From NCBI RefSeq assembly GCF_963678635.1, contig NC_087064.1, positions 3,751,688 through 3,815,687 of the forward strand: a DNA stretch of 64,000 bases, written 5' to 3'. Each line of letters begins with the position of its first letter. Position 1 is the first letter of the stretch. Positions 44,901 to 54,637 of this stretch are shown here, one piece after another. The stretch is from Symsagittifera roscoffensis. Its lineage: Eukaryota > Xenacoelomorpha > Acoela > Convolutidae. The translations under genes and the position numbers were made by a program. Under the pieces are notes generated by a model. That model saw only the letters and a list, made by a program, of their open reading frames with translations. It was not told where the DNA came from and searched no databases.

Positions 44901-47714
44901 TAGGTTGTAGGTTCGAGTCCGAGTCGTCGCCGAATTTTTACAAATTCGAGGCTTATTTTTACATTTAGTATTGCACTTGTTAGTGTTCTAGAGCTGCTTT
45001 CTGTCGTGCTCTAGCTAGTGTTTGCGAAGCGCAGTTTAGCATCTGTGTTTTACGATGAAAACTATTAGAACAAGCATAGCCTGTTGCTGTGCAAGTAACA
45101 GAGAATGTTGAAAGTAGACCAGATTCGTAAAAAACTACAAAAACTTCAAATTAGCGTCGTTTCTTCTGCGTGCTGTGGCTTTAGAACTATAAAACGCGTA
45201 GAAAATTACTAAATTAGGTATAAAATACTACAATTGCCTCCAAAAAATGAATAAACGAAAAAAACTAATTTATTTTCTAATTTTAATTTAGAATTGGCTC
45301 AGAAAGCGCTTAGTGAAGCTTACAGAACTGGTTTTTTTTATTGAAATTAATTTTTTAGCCTCATTGGCTAGTATTTACATAAAACGAACGTCACTCGATC
45401 GCTTTACTCGCTCGAAATTGGACTAAAACTCAATAATTTAAAACCGGTTTTTCTCAACATTGAGAAAAATTTGTGAATCACGAATGAAAAGGCTTGCATT
45501 TGATATACCACTCGACCAATTCCGATGTTTTTTGTAGTACCTGATTTTTCGTTGAAAAGAAAAAGAAAAAAAACTAAAACACCCGAATACAACGTTCCTC
45601 CACCTTTTTCAAGGGTCGAAACTATAACTTTGTTCGTAATACAGTGCTGATTTAAATTATCCGGACAGAACGCAATTTTCTCAATTTGGTTTGACTTGAG
45701 GTAAAAACTTATGAAGAAAAAACTTGCTTAGTATTTCACCAGAATGAATAATGTGCCGTTTTTTTAAAAATTCGGGCTGAGGTTTTACCCCAAAATGGAT
45801 TATTTTTGGCTTTTTTTTCGATCAAAAATTAGGCAAAAACTGCCTGGTCGATCACAGACATAATTATATCAAAGTGAGCCTCTTACGTAACCCAACAAAC
45901 TTTAAAAAATGTATACTCTACAAAAAAAAATATTTTGAAGGAAAGTTTGGTGTTTCATATTTTAAAAAAACGACCTTTTTTGTCTATCAAACAAAAATAA
46001 AGTTACTTTTAACAGTGTTTTGCAGTGTGCCCCTCTTGAAGTTTGTTGTGTTCAATATAATTATGTCAGTGATCGACCTAGTTGTTTTGGCGTAATTTTT
46101 AATCGACTAAAATCCAAAAGTGATTATTTTTGGGGTAAAATTTTGGACCTGAGTTTCGCAAAACAAATTGCACCAAATTAATTTTGCTGAAGTTCTAAGC
46201 AAGTTTTGCCTTGATTATTTCTTACCTTAAGTCAACCCAATTTGAGGAAAACGCGTTTTAAGTTGGTAGTTTAATGCGTTTTGTCCGGATAATTTAAATC
46301 AGCACTGTGAATTTTCACAATAATGTTATTTCGACCCCTCGAAAAGTGGAAAAGAACTTTGGATTTTGGTCAGGGTTTTTCCAGCCGATTTTGGCCACCT
46401 CAAAAAAGCTCGTGGAGGTAATTGTGTGTTAAAATATTGACGTTTTTTTGGTCGTTATTCGATTTCAAAAAAGATTTGAAAAAGTTCTCTCAGGTCGAGA
46501 AAAACTGGACTGAATTTTTTTTCAGACCAAATTAGACGAAGTTTCATCAGAGGCTGAGCTCACAATTGAAGCATTTATTTGAATATAGGTACCATTATAA
46601 TTGAGCATTTTCCAAACTCAATGGCTGTTTCTAGGAATTGAAAATTACAGAAAATTTTGACTAATAGCATAGCCAACGGTCATCCTTGTTACATTATTAT
46701 ATTGTTTATAAAGGTTCTCAAAATTGAAATTCAAATGCGGGGAAAGTTAAATATGGCTAAATTTACACCTTTTTGTAGTGATTTCGAAGTGGGAACGTGG
46801 AGGTCAGAAGGATGAGCACCGCTTCGAAAAGATCAGCAACATCATCAAGCACTTCAAGCTCAGCTGCACCAAACTAGCTGACAACTTCTCCAGCATCGAG
46901 GTAAAAAAACGACAATCAGGACTTTCGAATTATCGAAGAGCGCTTTTTCCTATTTTCCACAAGTATACGTTGAATAAACAATAATCATAACCATAATCAT
47001 AATACTAATAATAATAGTAATAAGAATAATAATAATAAATTGTTTTGAGGCTCACAAATTTGTAGATTAGTATAAGATATTGGTAATAACTATATCATCC
47101 TGTGAAGCCTAAGAGAATGCCTTAAGACCAATTAGACCAAGTGCAGGAGTAATTGTGGCTCTGCCTGTGGCTTCTCAGAAGGAAGAAGATTTAGGAGTCG
47201 AATTTTTACCAAGTTTCATGGAAATAGAACCTTGAATTGATACCGTTTTTTCGGATTTTCATGTAAAACCTTTGTTGATTTGAAAATTTCTGTGAAAATG
47301 TGGGGAGCAGTGGCGAAGCAAATAATGTCTCACCTCTGAGTCCAAAGTTCGGTGGTTCGAAGCTATGATCCGTCCGTGCTCGTTTCTTGAAGATGATGTA
47401 ATCTTTCCTAGCTAAGAAAATAACCCAAGCAATTGCATGTAATTCTGAACCAGAGGAACAACAGCACTTCTTAAAGACGTGATCTCAGCTCGTATGTCAG
47501 TCCTTTTCTTCTTGGATAAATCGTCTCAACCCAATGTTTCTATGTTTAGGTTAGGAACTCGAGCTTTGCAGCATTCATAGAACAGTTCACGAGTAACACT
47601 TACATCATGGTAGTAATAAAGGATACGACCATCTCGTCAACTGCAGTTTTAATGAACATCAGAAATGCGAAAGGAGTGTTCGAAAAAATAGAGTCCAATG
47701 CTGGTGCTAAATAA
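41981..47714 (+). CDS. RRAGA: Ras-related GTP-binding protein A/B (Rag GTPase)
   Basis: Six exons: 41981-42150, 42608-42690, 43807-43925, 44176-44488, 46779-46900 and 47550-47714. Phases agree throughout and all borders are GT-AG. The product is 323 aa, against about 313 for human RagA. Visible motifs are the P-loop [31 protein letters not shown] (switch II; family usually WDCGGQ), [12 protein letters not shown] (guanine specificity), [18 protein letters not shown] and a C-terminal roadblock-type part with [20 protein letters not shown]. RagA/B pairs with RagC/D at the lysosome and, when GTP-bound, recruits mTORC1 in response to amino acids. The stop codon overlaps AATAAA. An acceptor AG lies 38 nt upstream of the ATG. 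A and B cannot be told apart; the symbol stands for the A/B type. Confidence 0.95.
42160..42345. repeat. Minisatellite in RagA/B intron 1, ~50-bp unit, about 4 copies
   Basis: Units of the form AGAGATTGTCAAATGAGCAT followed by CTAATTGTGTCAAATGGTTT, decaying towards the right. It begins within about 20 bp of the exon 1 donor. Confidence 0.8.
42695..43412 (+). repeat. Hairpin-ended dispersed repeat, copy D (RagA/B intron 2)
   Basis: CGCTTGCGATTAGCAAGAG on the left, a tRNA-like block with GGCCTAGAAGTAACGCGG and GAGTCCTGGCCGGATCTTGG, TTTGTCTGCTCAAG, and the right end TTTCGCAAGTGGTGCTTAGC-CTCTGTGTGT. Same order as the copies at 10.0 and 17.6 kb. Confidence 0.55.
43584..43616. repeat. G-rich tract with quadruplex potential
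   Basis: A run of 14 G followed by three or more GGGG/GGG groups separated by single A, in RagA/B intron 2. On the plus (coding) strand, so present in the pre-mRNA. Confidence 0.7.
44868..44937 (+). repeat. tRNA-Met-like repeat in RagA/B intron 4
   Basis: GTGGCTGAGTAATTAGTGC (A-box region), AGACTCATAATTCT (CAT in anticodon position) and GTTCGAGTCC (B-box). The two acceptor-stem sides do not pair, so this is read as a tRNA-derived repeat or pseudogene. Confidence 0.5.
45400..45600 (-). repeat. Inverted copy of the 'CCCTTTC' dispersed family
   Basis: Reverse-strand match to the 6355-6535 block: CGCTTTACTCGCTCGAAATT, GGTTTTTCTCAAC, ATTTGATATACCACTCGACC and GTAGTACCTGATTTT. Confidence 0.55.
45642..46307. 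mobile_element. Tc1/mariner-type foldback element, 666 bp
   Basis: The ends are inverted repeats starting CAGTGCTGATTTAAATTATC and continuing CGGACA, with looser pairing for over 150 bp per arm. The left flank is TA; the right flank is TG, a possible decayed TA. No transposase. RagA/B intron 4. Confidence 0.7.
46980..47042. repeat. AAT-rich microsatellite
   Basis: Imperfect AATAAT/ATAATC repeats in RagA/B intron 5. Confidence 0.6.
47300..47527 (+). repeat. tRNA-derived SINE, copy 4
   Basis: The best-preserved B-box of the family (GGTGGTTCGAAGC) after an A-box-like GTGGCGAAG. The tail blocks ATTGCATGTAATTCTGAACC, AACAGCAC and GGATAAATCGTC are shared. Lies directly before the last RagA/B exon. 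Confidence 0.7.
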
Positions 47715-48717
47715 AATAGTCGTATAGGCAATCATAGAAACTTCACATCCTTGTCCTTGTTCATATTTAGAAAAAAAATGTTTATTCTGAGAATTATTCT
47801 CGAAAAGTTTGTTAAGTTTGGACACGAAAATACCATTATTGAAGAGACTGCCTTTATTTTTGTAACTTATTGGAATTATAGTAATGATTTTTTGATGATA
47901 ATTTCTTTGTTATTGAAAAGATAATTTTTTTATACGCTGTGCCATTTAGCGCAGATTTATTCGGGTAGTTCAGTTTTTACTGGCACAGAATACAGACAAT
48001 TAAAACGATATTGTTATTAAAACAATTCATTAATATTTAAAAAGAAACATAAATTTTGCTGAGCTCAAATCGAAGACGGTGAAATTTGCCTGGTTTCTTG
48101 TTTTTTTTTAAATATAACGGGGTCGGTCTATAACACTGATTCACGTGCTCTATAATTCTGGCGCAGAATTTATTTTTTTTAACCAATTTTAAGTTTGGCC
48201 GAAACAGATCACAAAGTTGTTGTTTTAATTGGCTGTATTCAATTGTCCAATCCTGGCGAGACCAATAGTTTACATAAAATTCTATCTCATATATTGATAA
48301 ATATAATTTAATTTTTCGATGTTTTTAGTAGTTGTCGGAATATATGCTTGAATTGGATGTAGTGAAACCTCAAGCTACAGAAAACTGTGAACTGTTAAAT
48401 GTTATTGAACGTCATGAGCTGTCTTTGGGTCGTGTGGTTTTTTCGGGCAAAAAACTTAAAAGTTGTTCACGTTCAAGTTTTTTTGTGGTTTGACTTAAAA
48501 TTAAATTCACTCCAAACTCATTGGCTGAATAGAAAACAAATTACGCTTTCCAATAACGAAAGTGCGAATTTCTAGAAAGCGGTACTTGGTGTTTAGTTCC
48601 GTAAGTGAATTTTAGTTTTTCTTTGCATTTCCCAGCGAAAGTAAGTTCCCAGCGAAGCTTATCCTCCATTTATCTAAAATTGGTTTAGTTCATCAAAGAA
48701 AATGTCAACGTTTTCAG
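47715..48717. other. Intergenic region between RagA/B and SEC16
   Basis: About 1 kb, AT-rich; ends in acceptor ACGTTTTCAG. No promoter element recognised. Both genes are on the plus strand. Confidence 0.5.
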
Positions 48718-48745
48718 GTGCGCTTATGCAGTTGCGTTGGTTTTG

Positions 48746-51700
48746 ATGTCTGAAAAATTACGATCATCTCACGCGGCCAGTTCAGTTTTGCCTGACAAAC
48801 CCAAATATCCGACCAAGACCAACAGCGCTTTCGTTCCGGTGCTTAGCGCAAATGGTGCTTCTAGCAACCACAATAGAACTGCGTCGCGAGACAGCACTCC
48901 TGTATCACAGGTGTCCTACCCTGGGTATGGGCAGCCAAATGCAGTAGCTTATAATCCTCAGCCAATGCAGTTTCCGCAGTACCCTATGACTGCTCAGATG
49001 GGATACCCTCCCCTTCCGGGAAATATTGGGATGCCTGCTCCTTCTGGAATGACTGGAACTCATGGAGTTCCTGGAATGTCAGCAGCTCCTGGAATGCCTG
49101 GAGGTCCTGGAACTCCTCTCAGTTACTATCAACATCCTATGCAGCAACCTCAAATGTCGCCATATTGGCCGAGTTATCAAACCACGAGCCAACAAGCCTA
49201 CCCAATGGCCAATCAGAGTTATTATCAGAATAATTCATACACGAGCCCACAGGTGAATCATCAGTCGACATCAGGTTTCGAACCCATGAATTCCTCGACA
49301 CTAAATAGACCGCCAAGTGGAAAATCGAAAACTGGGACGAATTCTGATCTTCCATCGCCTGTTACGAACTCAGGAGCCGGAAATCCGGGTCCAGAAGCTG
49401 GTGAAAAGCATGGAGTAAATGAAACTTCATCAAGAGGCCATACACCTCTGATTAATCCTCCGATTCCAAATCAGTTCTCAACTCCGTATAATGCGTATAA
49501 TAACATGCATGGTAATTTCGGACAGCCTCAGCAGTATCCGGCTCAACCGATGAACTACAATCCCTATATGCCAGCACCTTCGCCGTACTACCCTGGATAC
49601 GATATGGGTACGATGCAAATGTACGACCAGTGGTACAAAATGTACGCTAATGCTATGCGGAACATGTACTACCCTTATATGAAGAAAAGAGAAAAAAGAA
49701 GTGATCGCGAGACGACGTCGGTCACTCGGGATTCGGTTTATTCGCCCGCAGAGTCTAGTGCCGTCGGAACAAATGACGATGAAGTGCAATCTCGAGTTGA
49801 CAACTATGTATCGCCGAGCGTAGTGACAAATGCGTCAGACTCTGGTCGAAAGACGCCAGAAAGGTTTCCAGGTTTGCATTCTATAGCCAAGTTTTCCCCT
49901 AATGGGGCCTTTTTGTTTACCGACTTACAAAGTGGCGGTAAAAGTCATTTATATCTGCACACTTTTTCGGTTTCTTCTTCGACGGGATTTCCGGAGGCTT
50001 TGGAGACTTTTCCTGGACCTCTTTATGGCCAGTCTTGGAAAGCTCCAAAGAGTGAAGTTAAAAGATACCTTTCGAACCGATTAAAAGAGTGTCGAAAAAT
50101 GATGAGAAGTTTTGAACCAACAGATTTTTTCGCTCAACTTGGAGACGTTTTTGACTTCATGATTCTTCTGAAGTATTTGTTGCTCCTGGTTGATAATGAT
50201 GGCGCGCCGGATGAAGTTTCAATCTGTGACATATTAACTGAAGATTTGGACGAGAACGATAAGTTAGACTTCGATAGTCCAAAATCAATTTCATTGTCGG
50301 ATTTGAACGAAACGATTTTGACCTCACCGTGTGATGACAAAAGGGCGGAAATAATGACGAAGCTGACCAAAATGCTCCTAAGAGGAGAATCAAAAAAGTT
50401 TGTCGAACTAGCCGTGCAAGAAAAACTCTGGGGTATTGCATTGCGCTTTAGTCAAGTGATGTGCCCAAGTCTTTTCAACAAAGTTTGCATCCAGTTTGAT
50501 CAGGCAAACGTCGCAATTAACGATCCATTAAAGACATACATTATAGTGAAAACATGCAAAGATCTCCATTTTGTGGAAAATGAGGCTTTGAGTGTGAATT
50601 GGAAGCAGCATTTAGCGATCATTCTATCGAATTGCGTCAACGAAGAAAAAATGTTTGAATATTGCATGTCATTGAGCGATGTTTTGTCTGGTTTGAGGAG
50701 ACCTTATGCATCGCAATTATGTAATCTTCTGGCCAAGTTGGATTTCGACTGGCCATCTTATAAGGTTCCAAAGAATCTGGTGCTTATCGGCTTGCCAATG
50801 GAAAAATCTTTAGCAGCCTCAGTCGGAAAGAATTTCTTACCAATGACGTTGACGATGATTTACGAACACGCCATTAAACAAAGTTTTCCGAGCTTCACGA
50901 TTCCTTACTTGCAAGTGTGTAAACTGACTCTAGCTCGCAAATATCTAGACTGTGGTAAGTTCGAAACAGCTTTCAAGTATTGCGAAAATATTTCAGTAAA
51001 TTTGCTCGTAAACGCCAATATCGTAGGCCTCGCTTTTATTGTGCAATTGACTGAGATTTCATTTATGCTGGCTTTGAAATTAAGTAAAACGAGGGATGAA
51101 TGGTTTAAAAACCTTTTGGAATTGTATCGAAAAATCACTGGAATGACATTGGATGTGTCTCAAGGCGAAAACGAAGTACAAAAAGTAGCTAGCAAAAGTG
51201 TGACGAATGTCGGAAAAACCGCTGCCTACTCAACTATTGAATCGGATTCGAATATCCCCGAACGAAAATCAAGTTCATCTTTACAGTATCCTCGTTTGCA
51301 ACAGGTTGCTGACCCTGTCAATTATACTACAGTAAACAGCAAAGTGCAACAACAACAAGAAAATCATAATTTGAAATTGCATGATAGTTCTAAACCTAGA
51401 TCTGAACAAAATTCCATATCGAATAAATTCCCAGGACCTAAAGTTCCTGAAGATGAAATTGCGGCGACGTCTGTACGACCTTCATTTGATCACTTCGAAC
51501 AATATCCATCAAATACTGAACAAACTTTCGATCCGAACACAAAAAGGAACTCATCCAATCAGTTTGCTGGTCCTTCTTTTGATATGAACAGAAATCAAAT
51601 GTCAGACGAAGTTCAAATGGCGAACCTTAAAAGACAAACTAGCAGACTGTCATTAGGATCCACGGCTTCATCGCATACCAACAACCCGCTACGACGACTG

Positions 51701-52891
51701 GGCTCCAAAGGCAGCGTAACAGAACAAAATGATGGAATGAATAATAGTTTCCAAGGTCCGCCTCCCCCGCCCAGCGAACCACCGTTCGGAAACTCAAATA
51801 TCTTCCTCGAGGGTATCCCGTCAATGAACCAGAACGACTTCAACTACGAAAGTCAGAACCCAGCTGCGAATTTTTCTAGTTCGTACCCCAGTAACGTCAA
51901 CAGTAATTTCTACCAGGAAGATACGGCTACAACTAACTACTCTTCGCGTGGTTATCTCGAAGAAGCGAATTTGCGAAGAAACTCAGGAGCTCACTCGCAG
52001 TTTGACTACGACGACGAAGAATCGGAAGAAGAGAGTTCGGATAACCAAGACGAACGAGAGGAAGACGACGGGTTAGTGACAACTCACAGTAGTAGCGGTT
52101 GGTCTTCGGAAGTCAGATCATCAAGCACATTTGTCGGTTCTGGTAACCAGGCTTCGACTTACAATCACCAGACTTCGGGATTCTCGAGTTCTCCAAGGTA
52201 TGAAACGGCTCCGAACCAAATGCAGGGTGGCAATTTGACTTCTCATAGCGCTGTTATTAGCTCTTCAAATAGCCAGAAGGAACCACAAGAAAGTGCACCG
52301 CCTCCCCCGTTTTCTCTATCGTACACTCAGAATGCAATGCCACCTTCTCAACCAGCTGCGCCGAATCCATTCTCAAGAAGTGGACTTAGTGGAAATAGAT
52401 CAAGTCAGTACCAACAATACCCAAATGCGTTCAAGGTCGCAGAAGCTTCTAAGATTCTGCCGCCGCCAGCGATGCCAACTCCTCACCATATGTATGAACC
52501 AACATCAGCAGGCGCAGAAACACAACCTCAGATGCCTCAGTATCGAGAGCCTCAGCAAGGTGATTGGAACACTGAAAATAGGTACGCACAAGAAAGCAAT
52601 CAACACGCCTCGAAAGAAAACGTCGAAAATATTGGCTATCAAACTGGCCTCAGAGGCTTTGAGCCTCCGTTTTCAAATGGAAATCAAAGTGTTAGCAACT
52701 CGAACCAATCAGATGTAATGAGTATAGGTCAAGAAAAATCTTATGGGGCGCCTCCAATTGCTGAAAGTAATGATGAAAGTGAACCGCCAGTGATGCCGAC
52801 ATTTTTCAACCCCGCAAAGTTCAAATCTGTGGCATCAATGGGACCCCCAGTTTTTCCGTCAATAACTTCAGGGAAAGGGGCAAAAAAGTAA
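48746..52891 (+). CDS. SEC16: SEC16, COPII coat assembly scaffold
   Basis: One long exon of 1381 codons from the first ATG (48746). The frame is open a little further up to acceptor TTTTCAG|G at 48717, so extra N-terminal exons are possible. Order: a Pro/Gln/Tyr-rich N-terminus (to ~310), a charged patch, then the central conserved domain starting HSIAKFSPNGAFLF and ETFPGPLYG, and the helical ACE1-like region with KMLLRGESKKFVELAVQEKLWGIAL, INDPLKTYIIV and further helices to about residue 810. A long disordered Ser/Asn/Gln/Pro-rich tail with an acidic stretch (YDDEESEEESSDNQDEREED) ends the protein. In known eukaryotes SEC16 marks ER exit sites and organises Sec13/Sec23 for COPII vesicle formation. 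The length falls between the human paralogues. The intronless tail is notable next to multi-exon neighbours. Confidence 0.9.
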   Translation: MSEKLRSSHAASSVLPDKPKYPTKTNSAFVPVLSANGASSNHNRTASRDSTPVSQVSYPGYGQPNAVAYNPQPMQFPQYPMTAQMGYPPLPGNIGMPAPSGMTGTHGVPGMSAAPGMPGGPGTPLSYYQHPMQQPQMSPYWPSYQTTSQQAYPMANQSYYQNNSYTSPQVNHQSTSGFEPMNSSTLNRPPSGKSKTGTNSDLPSPVTNSGAGNPGPEAGEKHGVNETSSRGHTPLINPPIPNQFSTPYNAYNNMHGNFGQPQQYPAQPMNYNPYMPAPSPYYPGYDMGTMQMYDQWYKMYANAMRNMYYPYMKKREKRSDRETTSVTRDSVYSPAESSAVGTNDDEVQSRVDNYVSPSVVTNASDSGRKTPERFPGLHSIAKFSPNGAFLFTDLQSGGKSHLYLHTFSVSSSTGFPEALETFPGPLYGQSWKAPKSEVKRYLSNRLKECRKMMRSFEPTDFFAQLGDVFDFMILLKYLLLLVDNDGAPDEVSICDILTEDLDENDKLDFDSPKSISLSDLNETILTSPCDDKRAEIMTKLTKMLLRGESKKFVELAVQEKLWGIALRFSQVMCPSLFNKVCIQFDQANVAINDPLKTYIIVKTCKDLHFVENEALSVNWKQHLAIILSNCVNEEKMFEYCMSLSDVLSGLRRPYASQLCNLLAKLDFDWPSYKVPKNLVLIGLPMEKSLAASVGKNFLPMTLTMIYEHAIKQSFPSFTIPYLQVCKLTLARKYLDCGKFETAFKYCENISVNLLVNANIVGLAFIVQLTEISFMLALKLSKTRDEWFKNLLELYRKITGMTLDVSQGENEVQKVASKSVTNVGKTAAYSTIESDSNIPERKSSSSLQYPRLQQVADPVNYTTVNSKVQQQQENHNLKLHDSSKPRSEQNSISNKFPGPKVPEDEIAATSVRPSFDHFEQYPSNTEQTFDPNTKRNSSNQFAGPSFDMNRNQMSDEVQMANLKRQTSRLSLGSTASSHTNNPLRRLGSKGSVTEQNDGMNNSFQGPPPPPSEPPFGNSNIFLEGIPSMNQNDFNYESQNPAANFSSSYPSNVNSNFYQEDTATTNYSSRGYLEEANLRRNSGAHSQFDYDDEESEEESSDNQDEREEDDGLVTTHSSSGWSSEVRSSSTFVGSGNQASTYNHQTSGFSSSPRYETAPNQMQGGNLTSHSAVISSSNSQKEPQESAPPPPFSLSYTQNAMPPSQPAAPNPFSRSGLSGNRSSQYQQYPNAFKVAEASKILPPPAMPTPHHMYEPTSAGAETQPQMPQYREPQQGDWNTENRYAQESNQHASKENVENIGYQTGLRGFEPPFSNGNQSVSNSNQSDVMSIGQEKSYGAPPIAESNDESEPPVMPTFFNPAKFKSVASMGPPVFPSITSGKGAKK

Positions 52892-54617
52892 AATGGTATT
52901 CATTTTGGTGCTTTAATTATGGTCGATTCAAATGTTTATGTGATTTAATTTTATATTAGATATCATTCGCTTGAGGTGTTTAATTGTTGGATTTAAGGAA
53001 TAATTAATGTTATATATGTTTGGAAATTTCCCCAATTTTATATCTAAATTTATTGTGTATCCAAGAATTGATTTTATTCTGAGCAATATTTTAAGGTCAG
53101 GAGTTTTTGTACGACCACTCGAAACGGGGAGGGTTTTTGTATTCGGGTGTGTTGTAGTTTTTTCAAGCAAAATCTCTATAGTCTTTTTGTGCATACAGTG
53201 TGGCTGGAAAATTGTGGCACGCTGTCCACGCTACAGTTGTGGCACGCTGTCCAAAATGAATTCATTTTTCTGAGCGTATCCGGTACACTTAGCCTGGAGG
53301 TAAAGAATACGCAAAGGTCCTGGGTTCGCTTTTCACCAGGACCTGTTTTTTTTCAAAGAAGGAATATTCTGTTTCAAATAAAGTTGTCGGCCTGTAATTT
53401 GTCTGCTTATGTTTTGTAGATTAAGTTACCTCGTCTAAGAATCGTCTTTTTTGCTGCTCGCAATTTTTTTTTGATATTGCTTTGTTATGATTTAATCCTG
53501 TTATTTGTATTTTTCTAAGTCTTTAGTAGTATTTAACTTATGTTGTTCCCGAAAGAAGAATAAGTCTTCGAAATTTTTTAAGCATTTATGATTTTCCAGA
53601 ATTTCGTAAAATTGCGATTTCTCAAAAATTACAAGGTCCGTAGAGTCCATAATTTAAGGTCGAACTCGCAGTCGCACACTTGTCAGGTAGCATCTAAAGA
53701 CACGGTTTAAAAATAACGAAGTAGAAAACGCATTTAAATCTTCTAAATTTAATTTGATTTTTCTAGATTTTGAAAGAAAAAATATATGATTTCAGGGCAT
53801 CTGAAAGAAAAACAAAAAGATTTTGAGCCATCAAGACATCGAATCTTTTGCGAATGAAAAAAGTCTCCAGAAGCACTATTTAGGCAACCATTTTCTAACG
53901 AGTGAAAATTATCACGATAAGCAAATTAGTAATGATTGCTTACACCAGATGAATTATGTTAAACTTTTTTGGAAGCTGAACACGACTGAAAAAGATCGAA
54001 TATGATTCCAGACTCGATTAGGCAGGGAATTCTGACTTTCCCAGACATTTTTAGGAGCTAAAAATACAAACGCGCCAACAGTTCTAAAAAGGGGTTTGGT
54101 TTTAGCAGCGATTGTATTCGATTGTCATTGAAATCAGCATCTTTTCCTTAATAGTTGATTTTTTCTGATGTTTTCAGTTATTAAGAATGAAGCGAGAGAT
54201 TAGATATGTGTTATTATTTATTACAACTATGCGATGAACTAAACTGACCAATGTTGCAGCGCTATGGCAGGACAGTGCTCTTAAATTGAGAGAAGAATCA
54301 ATAGTTGTGGAATCAGCACAGTAAAGTAAACTCTGCGTGGAATCAATTCAGAAACATCTGGCGTTGCTATTTCACCACTGTTGCTCTTTTACCCTATCGA
54401 TTACATTGATTTTGCTTTGACTTAGTTGTACACTTGTTAAAAATATATTTCTTCACCATTACTTGGCTAAAAAAAATCCTTTTCGTACTTGAATTTGCAA
54501 CCACGCTTTACAAAAAAAATATTTCAATTTCATCAACCCATCAGTTGCTATTTCCCAAAATTCAATTTCATATCTCATTTAAAAGTGTAAATTACCACCT
54601 GTTGCTATTAAATGTAG
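52892..54617. other. Intergenic region with a repeat fragment
   Basis: Contains a tRNA-like/hairpin-family fragment at about 53270-53460: GCCTGGAGGTAAAGAATACG, GTCCTGGGTTCGC, GTCGGCCTGTAATTTGTC and CTCGTCTAAGAATCG. A doublet TTGTGGCACGCTGTCCA lies near 53212-53252. Ends at an acceptor AAATGTAG. No gene seen. Confidence 0.5.
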
Positions 54618-54637
54618 GGTAGCATTGTTGAGTCAAA

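Noticed and set aside
44868-44937. Functional tRNA-Met gene
   Set aside because: A- and B-box and CAT are present but the acceptor stem does not pair.
45874-46095. ORF inside the 45.6-kb foldback element as a transposase remnant
   Set aside because: No transposase motif; consistent with chance AT-rich frame.
49137-52718. Several ORFs in other frames within SEC16
   Set aside because: Shadows of the 1381-codon frame, without own signals.
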